This document shows positions 1 through 7,284 of a DNA stretch of 27,282 nt, one piece after another (within the stretch, counting starts at the first letter, position 1; each line of letters begins with the position of its first letter). The position numbers and the translations under genes were made by a program. This stretch comes from an uncultured Ruminococcus sp. (GTDB lineage: Bacteria > Bacillota > Clostridia > Oscillospirales > Ruminococcaceae): contig CANQCJ010000006.1 in assembly GCA_947589205.1 (NCBI GenBank), forward strand, positions 1 through 27,282. Direction: 5' to 3'. The notes under the pieces are model-generated. The model saw only the letters and a list, made by a program, of their open reading frames with translations. It did no database searches and had not been told where the DNA came from.

Positions 1-943
1 TCCAGCTTTTGCTCGAGGGTATGTAAAGATAGACCTTATAGCTGTCCGCTCCGCTCACCTTGCTCCACTTTATGGTGTAGCCCTTTGTGTTGACGCTCGA
101 TATTTTCATGCCGGTCACGGCCTTGGGCAGCGTCGCGGTGTAAAGTCTCGTGTATTCGGAGAATTTCTTATTTCCGTCCGCATCGGTCTTGTAAGCCCTT
201 ATGCAGTAATATGTCTTTTTCGCGGCGGAAAGTCCCTTGACGGTATAGCTGCGCGACTTGGTAGTCGTAAGCAGATCCCAGTCGCTCTTTGAGGAATTGT
301 AGGAATATACCTCGTACCCCTCCGCGCCCGTCACCGCCGACCAGCTTAATTTATAGCCGCTCGTGGTGTTGTCGGATGCCTTGAAGGTCTTGACTGCCGA
401 GACGGAGGTCTTTACTATCCTGAAGGTCAGCGTCAGCGTTCCGGTGTAGTTATTTATACCTGTAACAGTTATCTTCGCCGTGCCCGCGTTTTTGTTGTTT
501 GAATATTTTACGGTATAATCAACGCCGCTCACAAGCAGCACGCCGTCATAGGTGAGCGTTACCTCCGGCTTTATCGCCTTGCCGGTGTACTCCTTATCGG
601 GTATCGGGTCGGCTTTAGCCTTTGAGATGTCCTTTATCTCCGGTTTTTCCGGCTGAGACGAAGAATCGTCCGGCTGAGATGAGCTGTCGCCTGATGACGA
701 GCTGTCAGGTGCGGACGAGCTGTCGGCTTGCGAGCTGTCGGCCTGCGAAGAGGAGTCATCGGGCTGAGTGTCGGTCGCCTCGCTCGAGCTGTCGCCGGCG
801 CTGTTTTCCGTACCGCCGCTGTCGGAGCTGTCGCTTACCGAGCTGCTTGTATCTCCCGGCTGCGCGAACGCGCCGACCGCCGAAAGCTGCGACACCGCAA
901 GCGCAAACGCAAGCAGCGCGCACATTATCTTTTTTCTGAACAT
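1..943 (-). CDS. Secreted Ig-like/fibronectin type III protein (5' part; runs off window)
   Basis: This is the first ~314 codons of a leftward gene whose C-terminus lies beyond base 1. The start ATG (941-943) follows a GGGAGGT ribosome site. Residues 1-28 form a signal peptide (MFRKK, then a hydrophobic core ending in AFAQ). Residues ~30-100 are a low-complexity Ser/Asp/Gln linker built from repeats like DSSSQPD, likely a cell-wall-spanning or flexible spacer. Residues ~105-170 resemble the bacterial Ig-like repeat seen in clostridial surface proteins (YTGKAIKP...GVDYTVKYSNN...GTAKITVTGINNYTG). Two fibronectin type III-like units follow (KLSWSAVTGAEGYEVY and YTIKWSKVSGADSYKVY), the second cut by the edge. 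The protein is probably exported and surface-associated; any catalytic domain would be outside the window. It has its own promoter at 981-1009. No specific function can be assigned. Confidence 0.85.
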   Translation of the reverse strand, partial: MFRKKIMCALLAFALAVSQLSAVGAFAQPGDTSSSVSDSSDSGGTENSAGDSSSEATDTQPDDSSSQADSSQADSSSAPDSSSSGDSSSQPDDSSSQPEKPEIKDISKAKADPIPDKEYTGKAIKPEVTLTYDGVLLVSGVDYTVKYSNNKNAGTAKITVTGINNYTGTLTLTFRIVKTSVSAVKTFKASDNTTSGYKLSWSAVTGAEGYEVYSYNSSKSDWDLLTTTKSRSYTVKGLSAAKKTYYCIRAYKTDADGNKKFSEYTRLYTATLPKAVTGMKISSVNTKGYTIKWSKVSGADSYKVYLYIPSSKSW

Positions 944-980
944 TTTTTAGTCTACCTCCCAAAGTTTTATTTACTTTTTT

Positions 981-1009
981 ATTATACCAAAAACAAGCTT
1001 TAAAGTCAA
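981..1009 (-). promoter_or_regulatory. Sigma-A promoter of the secreted FN3 protein
   Basis: On the minus strand TTGACT (1004-1009) and TATAAT (981-986) are separated by exactly 17 bp. The -10 lies ~40 bp upstream of the ATG at 943, which leaves a short leader containing GGGAGGT. Confidence 0.8.
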
Positions 1010-1040
1010 TAACAATATAATTACAAATTTCATACAGAAT

Positions 1041-1067
1041 GCCGCACGGAAAATTTTCCCGCACGGC
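1041..1067 (-). terminator. Possible terminator hairpin after the HtrA gene
   Basis: The minus-strand RNA can form a 9-bp stem (GCCGUGCGG with CCGUGCGGC) around an A4U4 loop. Two pairs are G-U wobbles on this strand but A-C mismatches on the other, so the fold favours leftward transcripts. The tail is only moderately U-rich. A second perfect 8-bp hairpin with a 3-nt loop sits at 1130-1148, just after the htrA stop codon, but it has no clear U-tract. Termination is therefore likely, but which hairpin acts is uncertain. Confidence 0.4.
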
Positions 1068-1152
1068 ACGCTGCAATGAAGTAAAAGAATATGAAAAAAA
1101 TGATTGGGAGAAAACAATTAGAAGTCAGCGTCTGAGCAAAGCTCAGACCTCT

Positions 1153-2685
1153 TTACCTGAAGCTGTTGTAGAAGTCGTAGAAATCTCTGAGACCGTCGTC
1201 CTGCTCCTGCGGCTGTTCGTTCTGCTCTTCGGTGTCGAGAGCTTCATCGAGAGTCACATCGAGATCGACGATATTGTCGTTTCTGTAAACGGAGACCGAG
1301 ATCGTGTCTCCTGCTTTATAGCGGCTTTTTATCTCGTTAAATTCTTCAATAGTGGAAATAAGCTCGCCCTCTATGCCGACAACGATGTCGTTTACCTGTA
1401 TGCCCGCTTTTTCAGCCGCGCTTCCGCTTTCAACGGTAACGACAATAAAGCCCTGCGGCACTTCATAATACTGCGCGTAGAATGAGCTTATATTGCTGCC
1501 GCTTATGCCGAGAGTGGGTCTGCCCTTTACATAGCCGTATTGGATAAGATCGTTTACTATCTCCTTGGCTTCGCTTATCGGTATCGCAAAGCCGAGACCC
1601 TCGCCGTAGGAGGACGAGACCTTAGCGGAGGTTATGCCGATGACCTGACCGTAAGCGTTTATCAGCGGTCCGCCGGAGTTTCCGGAATTTATCGAAGCGT
1701 CCGTCTGGATAAGATTCATCGTTCTGTCCTCTATCGTAAGAGTGCGGTCTACCGCGCTTATTATTCCCGAGGTAACGCTGTTGGCGAGGTCGAAGCCGAG
1801 AGGGTTGCCGATAACTATCGCAAGCTCGCCGACAAGCAGATTTTCCGATGTGCCGAACTCTGCGGGGGTAAGCCCCGACTTATCTATCTTCAGCACCGCG
1901 ATATCCGTCTGAACGTCTATTCCGATAAGCTGGGCGGAGATGGTACTGTCGTCCTTTTCTTCCCGATCGCCGCCGTTTTGGTTTTCAAGTATCTTTTCCG
2001 CGACGCTCTTTGAAGAGCTGCCCTCGTCGGCCGAGCTGTCGGTATTTTCCGTTCTGTCGGTGATTACGACGGAGATAGCGGAAGCCCCGTTGACAACGTG
2101 AGCGTTGGTTATGATATAGCCATCCTCGCTCATGATTATTCCTGTACCGGAATAAGGCGTAGAGCCTACTATCGCGGAGATCCCCACAACGGACGGCGAG
2201 AGCTTTTTAACTATGTCGGGTATGCTCATAGCGTCCGCAGGCGCGGCAAGCTCTTCTATCGTCGGCAGGTTATCCATATCTCTTTCGGGAAAGCTGCTGT
2301 CGTCAGCGGCGGCAGCGTCTCTGCGATTATCCTTATCGCTTTGAGAGGAGCTGTCTTTTAAATTTATCAGCGGACGGTCGGTAAGCAGAGAGTAGCCGAC
2401 TACCGAGCTTACTCCGAGAGCCGCCACAACAAGCACCGCCAATACCGCCCCGAGAGCCTTTTTGCCCTTTTTATTTTTCTGCGGCGGACGGTAGGAATAT
2501 TCGTTCTGCGACTGACCGGGGTAGGTATAATTGGTATACCCGTACCCGCCCGACGGATCGTACTGCTGTTGATTAGCGGTGTTATAATTGTAATATCCGC
2601 CGTTGGCGCTGCCGCTGTTTTCGCCGAAGTTATTATTATTATTCTCGTTATTGTTAGGTGTATTTGAGCTGTCAAACTCGTTCAT
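1153..2685 (-). CDS. htrA: Membrane-anchored HtrA/DegP-family serine protease with one PDZ domain
   Basis: This 510-residue S1C-type protease is expected to degrade or process misfolded proteins on the outer face of the membrane. Residues 1-70 are a cytoplasmic low-complexity tail rich in Asn, Gly, Tyr and Gln, followed by a basic patch (QKNKKGKK). One membrane segment spans ~77-101, without a cleavage site, so the enzyme is N-terminally anchored. The trypsin-like domain carries the triad His196 (ITNAHVV), Asp261 (QTDIAVLKID) and Ser337 (NSGNSGGP). An acidic/Ser-rich insertion (~211-248) sits between His and Asp, a position near the regulatory loops of HtrA proteins. A single PDZ domain covers ~390-480, then an acidic Glu/Gln tail ending FYDFYNSFR. 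The ATG follows GGGAGG. A TATAAT lies at 2757-2762 with no convincing -35. The gene appears monocistronic. Confidence 0.93.
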   Translation of the reverse strand: MNEFDSSNTPNNNENNNNNFGENSGSANGGYYNYNTANQQQYDPSGGYGYTNYTYPGQSQNEYSYRPPQKNKKGKKALGAVLAVLVVAALGVSSVVGYSLLTDRPLINLKDSSSQSDKDNRRDAAAADDSSFPERDMDNLPTIEELAAPADAMSIPDIVKKLSPSVVGISAIVGSTPYSGTGIIMSEDGYIITNAHVVNGASAISVVITDRTENTDSSADEGSSSKSVAEKILENQNGGDREEKDDSTISAQLIGIDVQTDIAVLKIDKSGLTPAEFGTSENLLVGELAIVIGNPLGFDLANSVTSGIISAVDRTLTIEDRTMNLIQTDASINSGNSGGPLINAYGQVIGITSAKVSSSYGEGLGFAIPISEAKEIVNDLIQYGYVKGRPTLGISGSNISSFYAQYYEVPQGFIVVTVESGSAAEKAGIQVNDIVVGIEGELISTIEEFNEIKSRYKAGDTISVSVYRNDNIVDLDVTLDEALDTEEQNEQPQEQDDGLRDFYDFYNSFR

Positions 2686-2815
2686 AATAAAAAGCCTCCC
2701 GAGAGCCTTACCTATCCGACTTAAAATAAGTCTTTAAATTCAGCTTTATAAATATAATTATAACCGCCAATGTGATAATAAAATGATAATTTTTTATATT
2801 CGCGCTGAAAAAACC

Positions 2816-2860
2816 ACAAAAAACGACCCCGCCGTCTGAAAAATATCCAAAACGGCGGGG
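2816..2860 (-). terminator. Intrinsic terminator of metY-cysK
   Basis: A perfect 9-bp GC-rich stem (CCCCGCCGT / ACGGCGGGG, arms 2852-2860 and 2827-2835) is followed on the minus strand by TCGTTTTTT. It lies 20 bp beyond the cysK stop codon. Confidence 0.9.
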
Positions 2861-2880
2861 CTTATTCTTATTAAAAACGG

Positions 2881-3798
2881 TTATCCTAAAACGCTCAAAT
2901 ATCTGTCTCCCGAATCGGGCAGGAGCGCTACTATCGTCTTGCCCTTGTTTTCGGGACGCTTTGAAAGCTCAGAAGCGGCTCTTAACGCCGCGCCGGAGGA
3001 AATTCCGACAAGCACTCCCTGCGTTTTTGCAAAAAGCTTCGCGTCCTCATAGGCTGCTTCGTCCGTTATCGGCAGTATCTCGTCATAGATATTAGTGTCA
3101 AGCAGGTCGGGAACGAAGCCCGCGCCTATGCCCTGTATCTTATGCTTGCCGCCCTTTCCCTCGCTGAGCACCGGCGAGGAAGCGGGCTCTACCGCGATGA
3201 TCTTGACGTTCGGGTTTTTCTCTTTGAGATATTTTCCAACGCCGGTGATAGTGCCGCCCGTGCCGACGCCGGAGACGAAAATATCTACCTTGCCGGTGTC
3301 CTCCCAGATCTCCGGACCTGTCTGCTCATAATGCGCCTGGGCGTTCGCGGGATTTTCAAACTGCGAAAGAATAACGCTTCCGGGAGTTTCCTCAACAAGA
3401 GCCTTAGCCTTTTGGACCGCTCCCGTCATGCCGTACTGACCCTCGGTAAGCACTATCTGCGCGCCGTAAGCGGAGATCATATCGCGGCGTTCCTTGGTCA
3501 TGGTCTCGGGCATTACTATTATTACCTTATAGCCCCTCGCCGCGCCGACCGAAGCTATGCCGATACCGGTATTGCCCGAGGTCGGTTCGATTATCGTACC
3601 GCCCTTTTTGAGCCTGCCGGTTTTTTCCGCATCGTTTATCATATATATCGCCGCTCTGTCCTTTACAGAGCCTGTCGGGTTAAGATATTCGAGCTTTACA
3701 AGTATCCTAGCCTGCGCGTTCACGCTTTTTGAAAAGCCGTCCGCTTCGAGCAGCGGCGTTTTTCCGATAAGTTCGTCTGCGCTGTTATAAATTGCCAT
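2881..3798 (-). CDS. cysK: Cysteine synthase (O-acetylserine sulfhydrylase)
   Basis: This 305-residue PLP enzyme joins O-acetylserine and sulfide to give cysteine in the cytoplasm. The PLP lysine is Lys46 in PTGSVKDRAA. The substrate/phosphate loop SGNTGIG is at 74-80, and the glycine-rich PLP phosphate cup GVGTGGTITG appears around residue 180. Length and motif order are those of CysK/CysM fold-type II enzymes. The ATG follows GGAG at 9 bp. The gene starts 21 bp after the metY stop, so the two are almost certainly cotranscribed and share the leader and promoter upstream of metY. CysM-type use of other sulfur donors cannot be excluded from the sequence. Confidence 0.95.
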   Translation of the reverse strand: MAIYNSADELIGKTPLLEADGFSKSVNAQARILVKLEYLNPTGSVKDRAAIYMINDAEKTGRLKKGGTIIEPTSGNTGIGIASVGAARGYKVIIVMPETMTKERRDMISAYGAQIVLTEGQYGMTGAVQKAKALVEETPGSVILSQFENPANAQAHYEQTGPEIWEDTGKVDIFVSGVGTGGTITGVGKYLKEKNPNVKIIAVEPASSPVLSEGKGGKHKIQGIGAGFVPDLLDTNIYDEILPITDEAAYEDAKLFAKTQGVLVGISSGAALRAASELSKRPENKGKTIVALLPDSGDRYLSVLG

Positions 3799-3819
3799 AA
3801 CAAAACACTCCTGTCAGTA

Positions 3820-5103
3820 TTATTTTACGGCTTCAAAGCCGTTTTCAAGATCTGCTATGATATCGTCTATGTTTTCAGTACCGATCGAAAGCCGTATCGT
3901 GTTCGGCTTTATTCCCGCGGCGAGAAGCTCATCCTCTTCCATCTGCGAATGTGTGGTCGAAGCCGGGTGGATAACGAGCGATTTTACGTCCGCCACGTTT
4001 GCAAGCAGCGAGAAAAGCTCCAGCGATTCGGTGAATTTCTTAGCCCTTTCGGCGTCTCCCTTTATCTCGAAGGTAAATATCGAGGCCGCGCCGTTCGGGA
4101 AATATTTATCGTACAATTCCTTCTGTCTGCCCGAAGCGAGAGACGGGTGGTTCACGCTCTCCACCTGCGGGTGGTTTTTAAGAAACTCAACGACCTTGAG
4201 CGCGTTTTCAACGTGACGCTCTACTCTGAGCGACAGCGTTTCCAGTCCCTGCAAAAGCAGGAAGGAGTTGAACGGCGAGATGGTAGCGCCTATATCTCTC
4301 ATCAGCGTTGTGCGAAGCTTCATGATGTAGGCAATGCTTCCGCAGGCCTGCGTGAACACTACTCCGTGGTAGGAGGGGTTCGGCTGACTTAATCCGGGGA
4401 ATTTATCGTTAGCCGCCCAGTCGAATTTTCCCGCGTCCACGATAACTCCGCCCATCACCGTGCCGTGGCCGCCGATAAACTTTGTCGCCGAATGCACCAC
4501 GATGTCCGCGCCGTGCTCTATCGGTCTTATAAGATACGGCGTTGCAAAGGTGCTGTCGACTATCAGCGGAATGCCGTGCCTGTGGGCGATATCGGAAAGA
4601 GCCTCGATGTCGATAACGTCCGAATTGGGATTTCCGAGCGTTTCGGCATAAACAAGCTTCGTATTGTCCTTTATAGCCGCTTCAACCGCTTCAAGGTCAT
4701 GGGGATCGACAAATGTCGTTTGCAGACCCTGATCTGCGAGAGTGTTGGTAAAAAGATTGTACGTTCCGCCGTAAAGATTCGCCGAGGAAACGATATGATC
4801 TCCGCTCCTTGCGATATTCTGCACCGCGAAGGTTATCGCCGCAGCTCCCGTAGAGGTCGAGAGCGCAGCCGCGCCGCCTTCGAGAGCGGCTATTCGTTTT
4901 TCAAAAACGTCCGATGTCGGGTTCATAAGTCTGGTGTAGATATTTCCCCCTTCGGTAAGTCCGAAGCGTCCCGCCGCCTGAGCGGAATCCTTAAAAACGT
5001 ATGAGGTCGTCGCGTATATCGGTACGGCTCTCGCATCGGTAGCGGGGTCTGGCGTTTCCTGACCGGCGTGGAGCTGAAGCGTTTCAAATTTATAATTGCT
5101 CAT
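3820..5103 (-). CDS. metY: O-acetylhomoserine sulfhydrylase (homocysteine synthase)
   Basis: This 427-residue Cys/Met-metabolism PLP enzyme converts O-acetylhomoserine and sulfide to homocysteine (direct sulfhydrylation in methionine synthesis). The PLP lysine is Lys208 in SATKFIGGHG. The N-terminal FETLQLHAGQ and the TTSYVF...YTRLMNPT segment, plus the ~425-residue length, fit MetY better than the ~390-residue cystathionine synthases and lyases. I start at ATG 5103, which has AAAGGAG at 9 bp; a TTG two codons upstream would leave only 3 bp. The gene is first in the operon with cysK, so both sulfide-fixing routes are coordinated. The leader contains a 7-codon ORF ending Met-Cys and a duplicated ribosome-site block, suggesting sulfur-amino-acid control. 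Confidence 0.93.
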   Translation of the reverse strand: MSNYKFETLQLHAGQETPDPATDARAVPIYATTSYVFKDSAQAAGRFGLTEGGNIYTRLMNPTSDVFEKRIAALEGGAAALSTSTGAAAITFAVQNIARSGDHIVSSANLYGGTYNLFTNTLADQGLQTTFVDPHDLEAVEAAIKDNTKLVYAETLGNPNSDVIDIEALSDIAHRHGIPLIVDSTFATPYLIRPIEHGADIVVHSATKFIGGHGTVMGGVIVDAGKFDWAANDKFPGLSQPNPSYHGVVFTQACGSIAYIMKLRTTLMRDIGATISPFNSFLLLQGLETLSLRVERHVENALKVVEFLKNHPQVESVNHPSLASGRQKELYDKYFPNGAASIFTFEIKGDAERAKKFTESLELFSLLANVADVKSLVIHPASTTHSQMEEDELLAAGIKPNTIRLSIGTENIDDIIADLENGFEAVK

Positions 5104-5164
5104 TTTCAATTTCTCCTTTAATATATGTAAAAAATTTTGTCAAGTCAAAAGGGCGTTATAAGCG

Positions 5165-5188
5165 TCAACACATTCGCAGTATTTTCAT
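5165..5188 (-). CDS. Putative 7-residue leader peptide ending Met-Cys
   Basis: Between the metY promoter and metY lies ATG AAA ATA CTG CGA ATG TGT TGA, encoding MKILRMC. It has its own ribosome site, AAAGGAGAATTTGAAAA before the ATG, which nearly duplicates the metY site AAAGGAGAAATTGAAA. The stop follows directly after the Cys codon, and the gene downstream makes the precursor of Met and is paired with cysK. Short Cys-rich upstream ORFs that sense cysteine supply are known in other bacteria; that this one does so is inference. A CCCTTTT stretch (plus-strand AAAAGGG, 5147-5153) just beyond the ORF could pair with either ribosome site. No strong attenuator terminator was seen between it and metY. 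Confidence 0.6.
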   Translation of the reverse strand: MKILRMC

Positions 5189-5226
5189 TTTTCAAATTCT
5201 CCTTTCGCGTTATATCCTATGGTCTA

Positions 5227-5255
5227 AGTATATCACTTAATTCCTACTTTGTCAA
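5227..5255 (-). promoter_or_regulatory. Sigma-A promoter of metY-cysK with a possible operator
   Basis: The minus strand has TTGACA (5250-5255), a 17-bp spacer and TATACT (5227-5232). A short inverted repeat, CCTAT-N7-GTAGG, overlaps the -35 and is followed by GGAATT. This is reminiscent of Rrf2-family (CymR/IscR-like) sites that control sulfur genes in Firmicutes, but the operator call is only a resemblance. Predicted transcription start is ~5220, ~30 bp before the leader ATG. Confidence 0.8.
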
Positions 5256-5336
5256 TAGGTTTAGGAGAAATTAATTGCATTTTGTAGCCTTACCCATATT
5301 TAACTAACATTTTCACACATTAATATATATTTTGAA

Positions 5337-5374
5337 CAAAAAATCACGGCAGGTCAGCTCAGCCGTGCCGTGAT
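5337..5374 (-). terminator. Intrinsic terminator of the ung-recA-recX operon
   Basis: A perfect 9-bp stem (ATCACGGCA / TGCCGTGAT, 5366-5374 and 5343-5351) is followed on the minus strand by TTTTTG. It lies 20 bp after the recX stop codon and separates that operon from the metY promoter. Confidence 0.9.
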
Positions 5375-5393
5375 CATCAGCGATCAAGAACGC

Positions 5394-6020
5394 TTATTCG
5401 TCCTCCTTGTTCTTAACTATCTCTATCGCTTCGTTTATCTGCGAAAAGCCGTAGCCCTTCCGCGCGAGCGCGCCCTTGAGCTTTTGCATAAGCGCCCTGT
5501 CGGACGGGTCGAAATACTTCATGTACTTTTTTTCGATAAGCTCCGCCGCGCGTTCTCCCGCGCCGTCCTCATACGGCAAAACAACGCGTTCGATGATCCC
5601 TGACGGTATGCCCTTTTCGCGCAGCCTTTGCTTTACGCCGAAAACGCCGAGCAGCTGCCTTTCAAAATACTTCGCCGCAAGAGCCGCCGCATAACGGCTG
5701 TCGTCGATAAGTCCGCGCGCGGCGAGGTCGTCGGCTATCTCAAAGCAGATATCCTTATCGTAATTTTTCATAAGCTTTTTGACAAGCTCGGAATAGGAAT
5801 GATCCCGATAATCGAGCAGATACAGCGCGCGCTCCCTGCCGCGCCGCAGCGTGTCCGCGCGTATTATCTCGCTAAACGCGCTTTCGGGTATCTCCATATT
5901 ATCTTCAAGCTGAAATTTTCTTACCGTCTCAAAGCTTATAAAAGCGTTTTCGCCGTCGCCAAAAATTATCCGCGCGGTGTTTCCCTTATATTTTTCAATG
6001 CGCTCTATCTTTTTAGGCAT
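5394..6020 (-). CDS. recX: RecA regulator RecX
   Basis: This 208-residue RecX-family protein binds the RecA filament groove and modulates RecA activity. The three-helix repeats are visible, e.g. RERALYLLDYRDHSYSEL, then DLAARGLIDDSRYAA and VKQRLREKGIP. The N-terminal ~55 residues carry a beta-rich extension typical of Firmicute RecX. It begins 6 bp after the recA stop. No Shine-Dalgarno is visible ahead of the ATG, so translation probably depends on coupling to recA, which would keep RecX well below RecA. Confidence 0.92.
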   Translation of the reverse strand: MPKKIERIEKYKGNTARIIFGDGENAFISFETVRKFQLEDNMEIPESAFSEIIRADTLRRGRERALYLLDYRDHSYSELVKKLMKNYDKDICFEIADDLAARGLIDDSRYAAALAAKYFERQLLGVFGVKQRLREKGIPSGIIERVVLPYEDGAGERAAELIEKKYMKYFDPSDRALMQKLKGALARKGYGFSQINEAIEIVKNKEDE

Positions 6021-6026
6021 AAGCGT

Positions 6027-7253
6027 TTATTCGCCGAATTCGGAAATATCCACCGGCGCAAATTCCTCAAAATCCTCGTCCGCGCTGACGGTGAGATCGG
6101 GCATATCGTTTGCTTCCTGCCGCTTTTGCGTACGCTCTGCTGCTGCGGCGGCTTTTTTCTCTATGCTCTCGTCGTTTTCATCGGCGTCCGTACCGAGAGA
6201 AGCCGGAAGCGGCGTGTTTGCGTCGGCAAGCTTCAGCTTTATCTTTTCTTCGATCTCTTTCATTATATCGGGGTGTTCCTTCAGGAATTTTTTAGAATTA
6301 TCCCTGCCCTGACCGAGCTTTGTTTCCTCATAGCTGAACCATGCTCCGCCCTTTTTGGCAATGCCGAGGTCTACCGCGAGGTCGAGCACCTCTCCGGTGC
6401 GGGAGATACCCTGACCGTAGATTATATCAAATTCGCAGACCTTGAACGGCGGCGCGACCTTGTTTTTGGATACCTTTACCCTTGTGCGGTTGCCGATGAT
6501 CTCTCCGTTGTCCTTTATGACCTCGCCCTTGCGTACGTCGAGACGCACGGAGGCGTAGAATTTCAGCGCGCGTCCGCCGGGAGTGGTCTCCGGGTTGCCG
6601 TAGATAACGCCTATTTTTTCTCTTATCTGGTTTATAAATATCGCCGCGCAGTTCGACTTGGCAAGCACGCTGGTGAGCTTTCTCATCGCCTGCGACATAA
6701 GCCGCGCGAGCTGTCCTACATGAGCGTCGCCCATATCGCCGTCGATCTCCGCCTTCGTTACCATAGCCGCTACCGAATCGACAACGAGACAATCTATCGC
6801 GCCCGAACGCGCGAGAGCCTCGGCTATTTCAAGAGCCTGTTCGCCGCTGTCGGGCTGTGAAACGAGAAGGCTGTCTATATCCACGCCGAGATTTTTCGCA
6901 TAAATAGGGTCGAGCGCGTGCTCGACGTCGATAAACGCCACCTCGCCGCCCAATTTCTGCGTTTCCGCGATGCAGTGCAGAGCGACCGTGGTCTTTCCCG
7001 AGGACTCCGGTCCGTAAAGCTCTATGATCCTTCCGCGCGGTATGCCGCCGATGCCGAGCGCGTAATCGAGCGTCATAGAACCCGTCGGTATCGCCTCAAC
7101 GTCGAGCGCCTTGTTTGAACCGAGCTTCATTATCGCTCCCTTTCCGTATTTTTTCTCTATGACGGCTATAGCCGTTTCAAGAGCTTTCTTTTTTTCCTCC
7201 GCGTCCGTCAGGTCGACGACCGGCTTGGCTTCCTTTTTCTTTTTTTCCGCCAT
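6027..7253 (-). CDS. recA: Recombinase RecA
   Basis: This 408-residue RecA is the strand-exchange ATPase of homologous recombination and SOS signalling. The Walker A motif GPESSGKTT is at 81-89, and the filament and DNA-binding signatures follow (ALDPIYAKNLGV, INQIREKIGV, TPGGRALKFYASVR). The core ends near residue 330. The remaining tail, ~75 residues, is unusually long and acidic with an Ala/Glu/Lys-rich stretch (KKAAAAAERTQ) and ends DISEFGE; most bacterial RecAs are ~350 residues. The ATG follows AAAGGCGG at 10 bp. The gene lies 31 bp after ung. No LexA-box-like palindrome was seen in the operon promoter region. Confidence 0.98.
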   Translation of the reverse strand: MAEKKKKEAKPVVDLTDAEEKKKALETAIAVIEKKYGKGAIMKLGSNKALDVEAIPTGSMTLDYALGIGGIPRGRIIELYGPESSGKTTVALHCIAETQKLGGEVAFIDVEHALDPIYAKNLGVDIDSLLVSQPDSGEQALEIAEALARSGAIDCLVVDSVAAMVTKAEIDGDMGDAHVGQLARLMSQAMRKLTSVLAKSNCAAIFINQIREKIGVIYGNPETTPGGRALKFYASVRLDVRKGEVIKDNGEIIGNRTRVKVSKNKVAPPFKVCEFDIIYGQGISRTGEVLDLAVDLGIAKKGGAWFSYEETKLGQGRDNSKKFLKEHPDIMKEIEEKIKLKLADANTPLPASLGTDADENDESIEKKAAAAAERTQKRQEANDMPDLTVSADEDFEEFAPVDISEFGE

Positions 7254-7284
7254 TTATTAATTACCGCCTTTCAAATATTTGTAT

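Noticed and set aside
2686..2880. Riboswitch or RNA upstream of htrA
   Set aside because: The AT-rich stretch shows only a -10-like box and the cysK terminator; no conserved riboswitch core was recognised.
5103..5109. TTG start two codons upstream of metY
   Set aside because: Only 3 bp separate it from GGAG; the ATG at 5103 has 9 bp spacing and gives the usual N-terminus.
5123..5155. A second promoter-like pair TTGACT-17-TATATT just upstream of metY
   Set aside because: The start would fall in the metY ribosome site and destroy it; the stretch is more likely AT-rich leader, or a weak TTTTG/CAAAA hairpin.
5104..5260. S-box (SAM) or T-box leader for metY
   Set aside because: The leader is only ~115 nt and lacks the S-box multi-helix core, T-box sequence and terminator; the short ORF explains it better.
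5628..6860. Long plus-strand open frame (410 codons) across recX and recA
   Set aside because: It is the antisense shadow of two well-supported genes; its translation shows no family motifs and there is no ribosome site.
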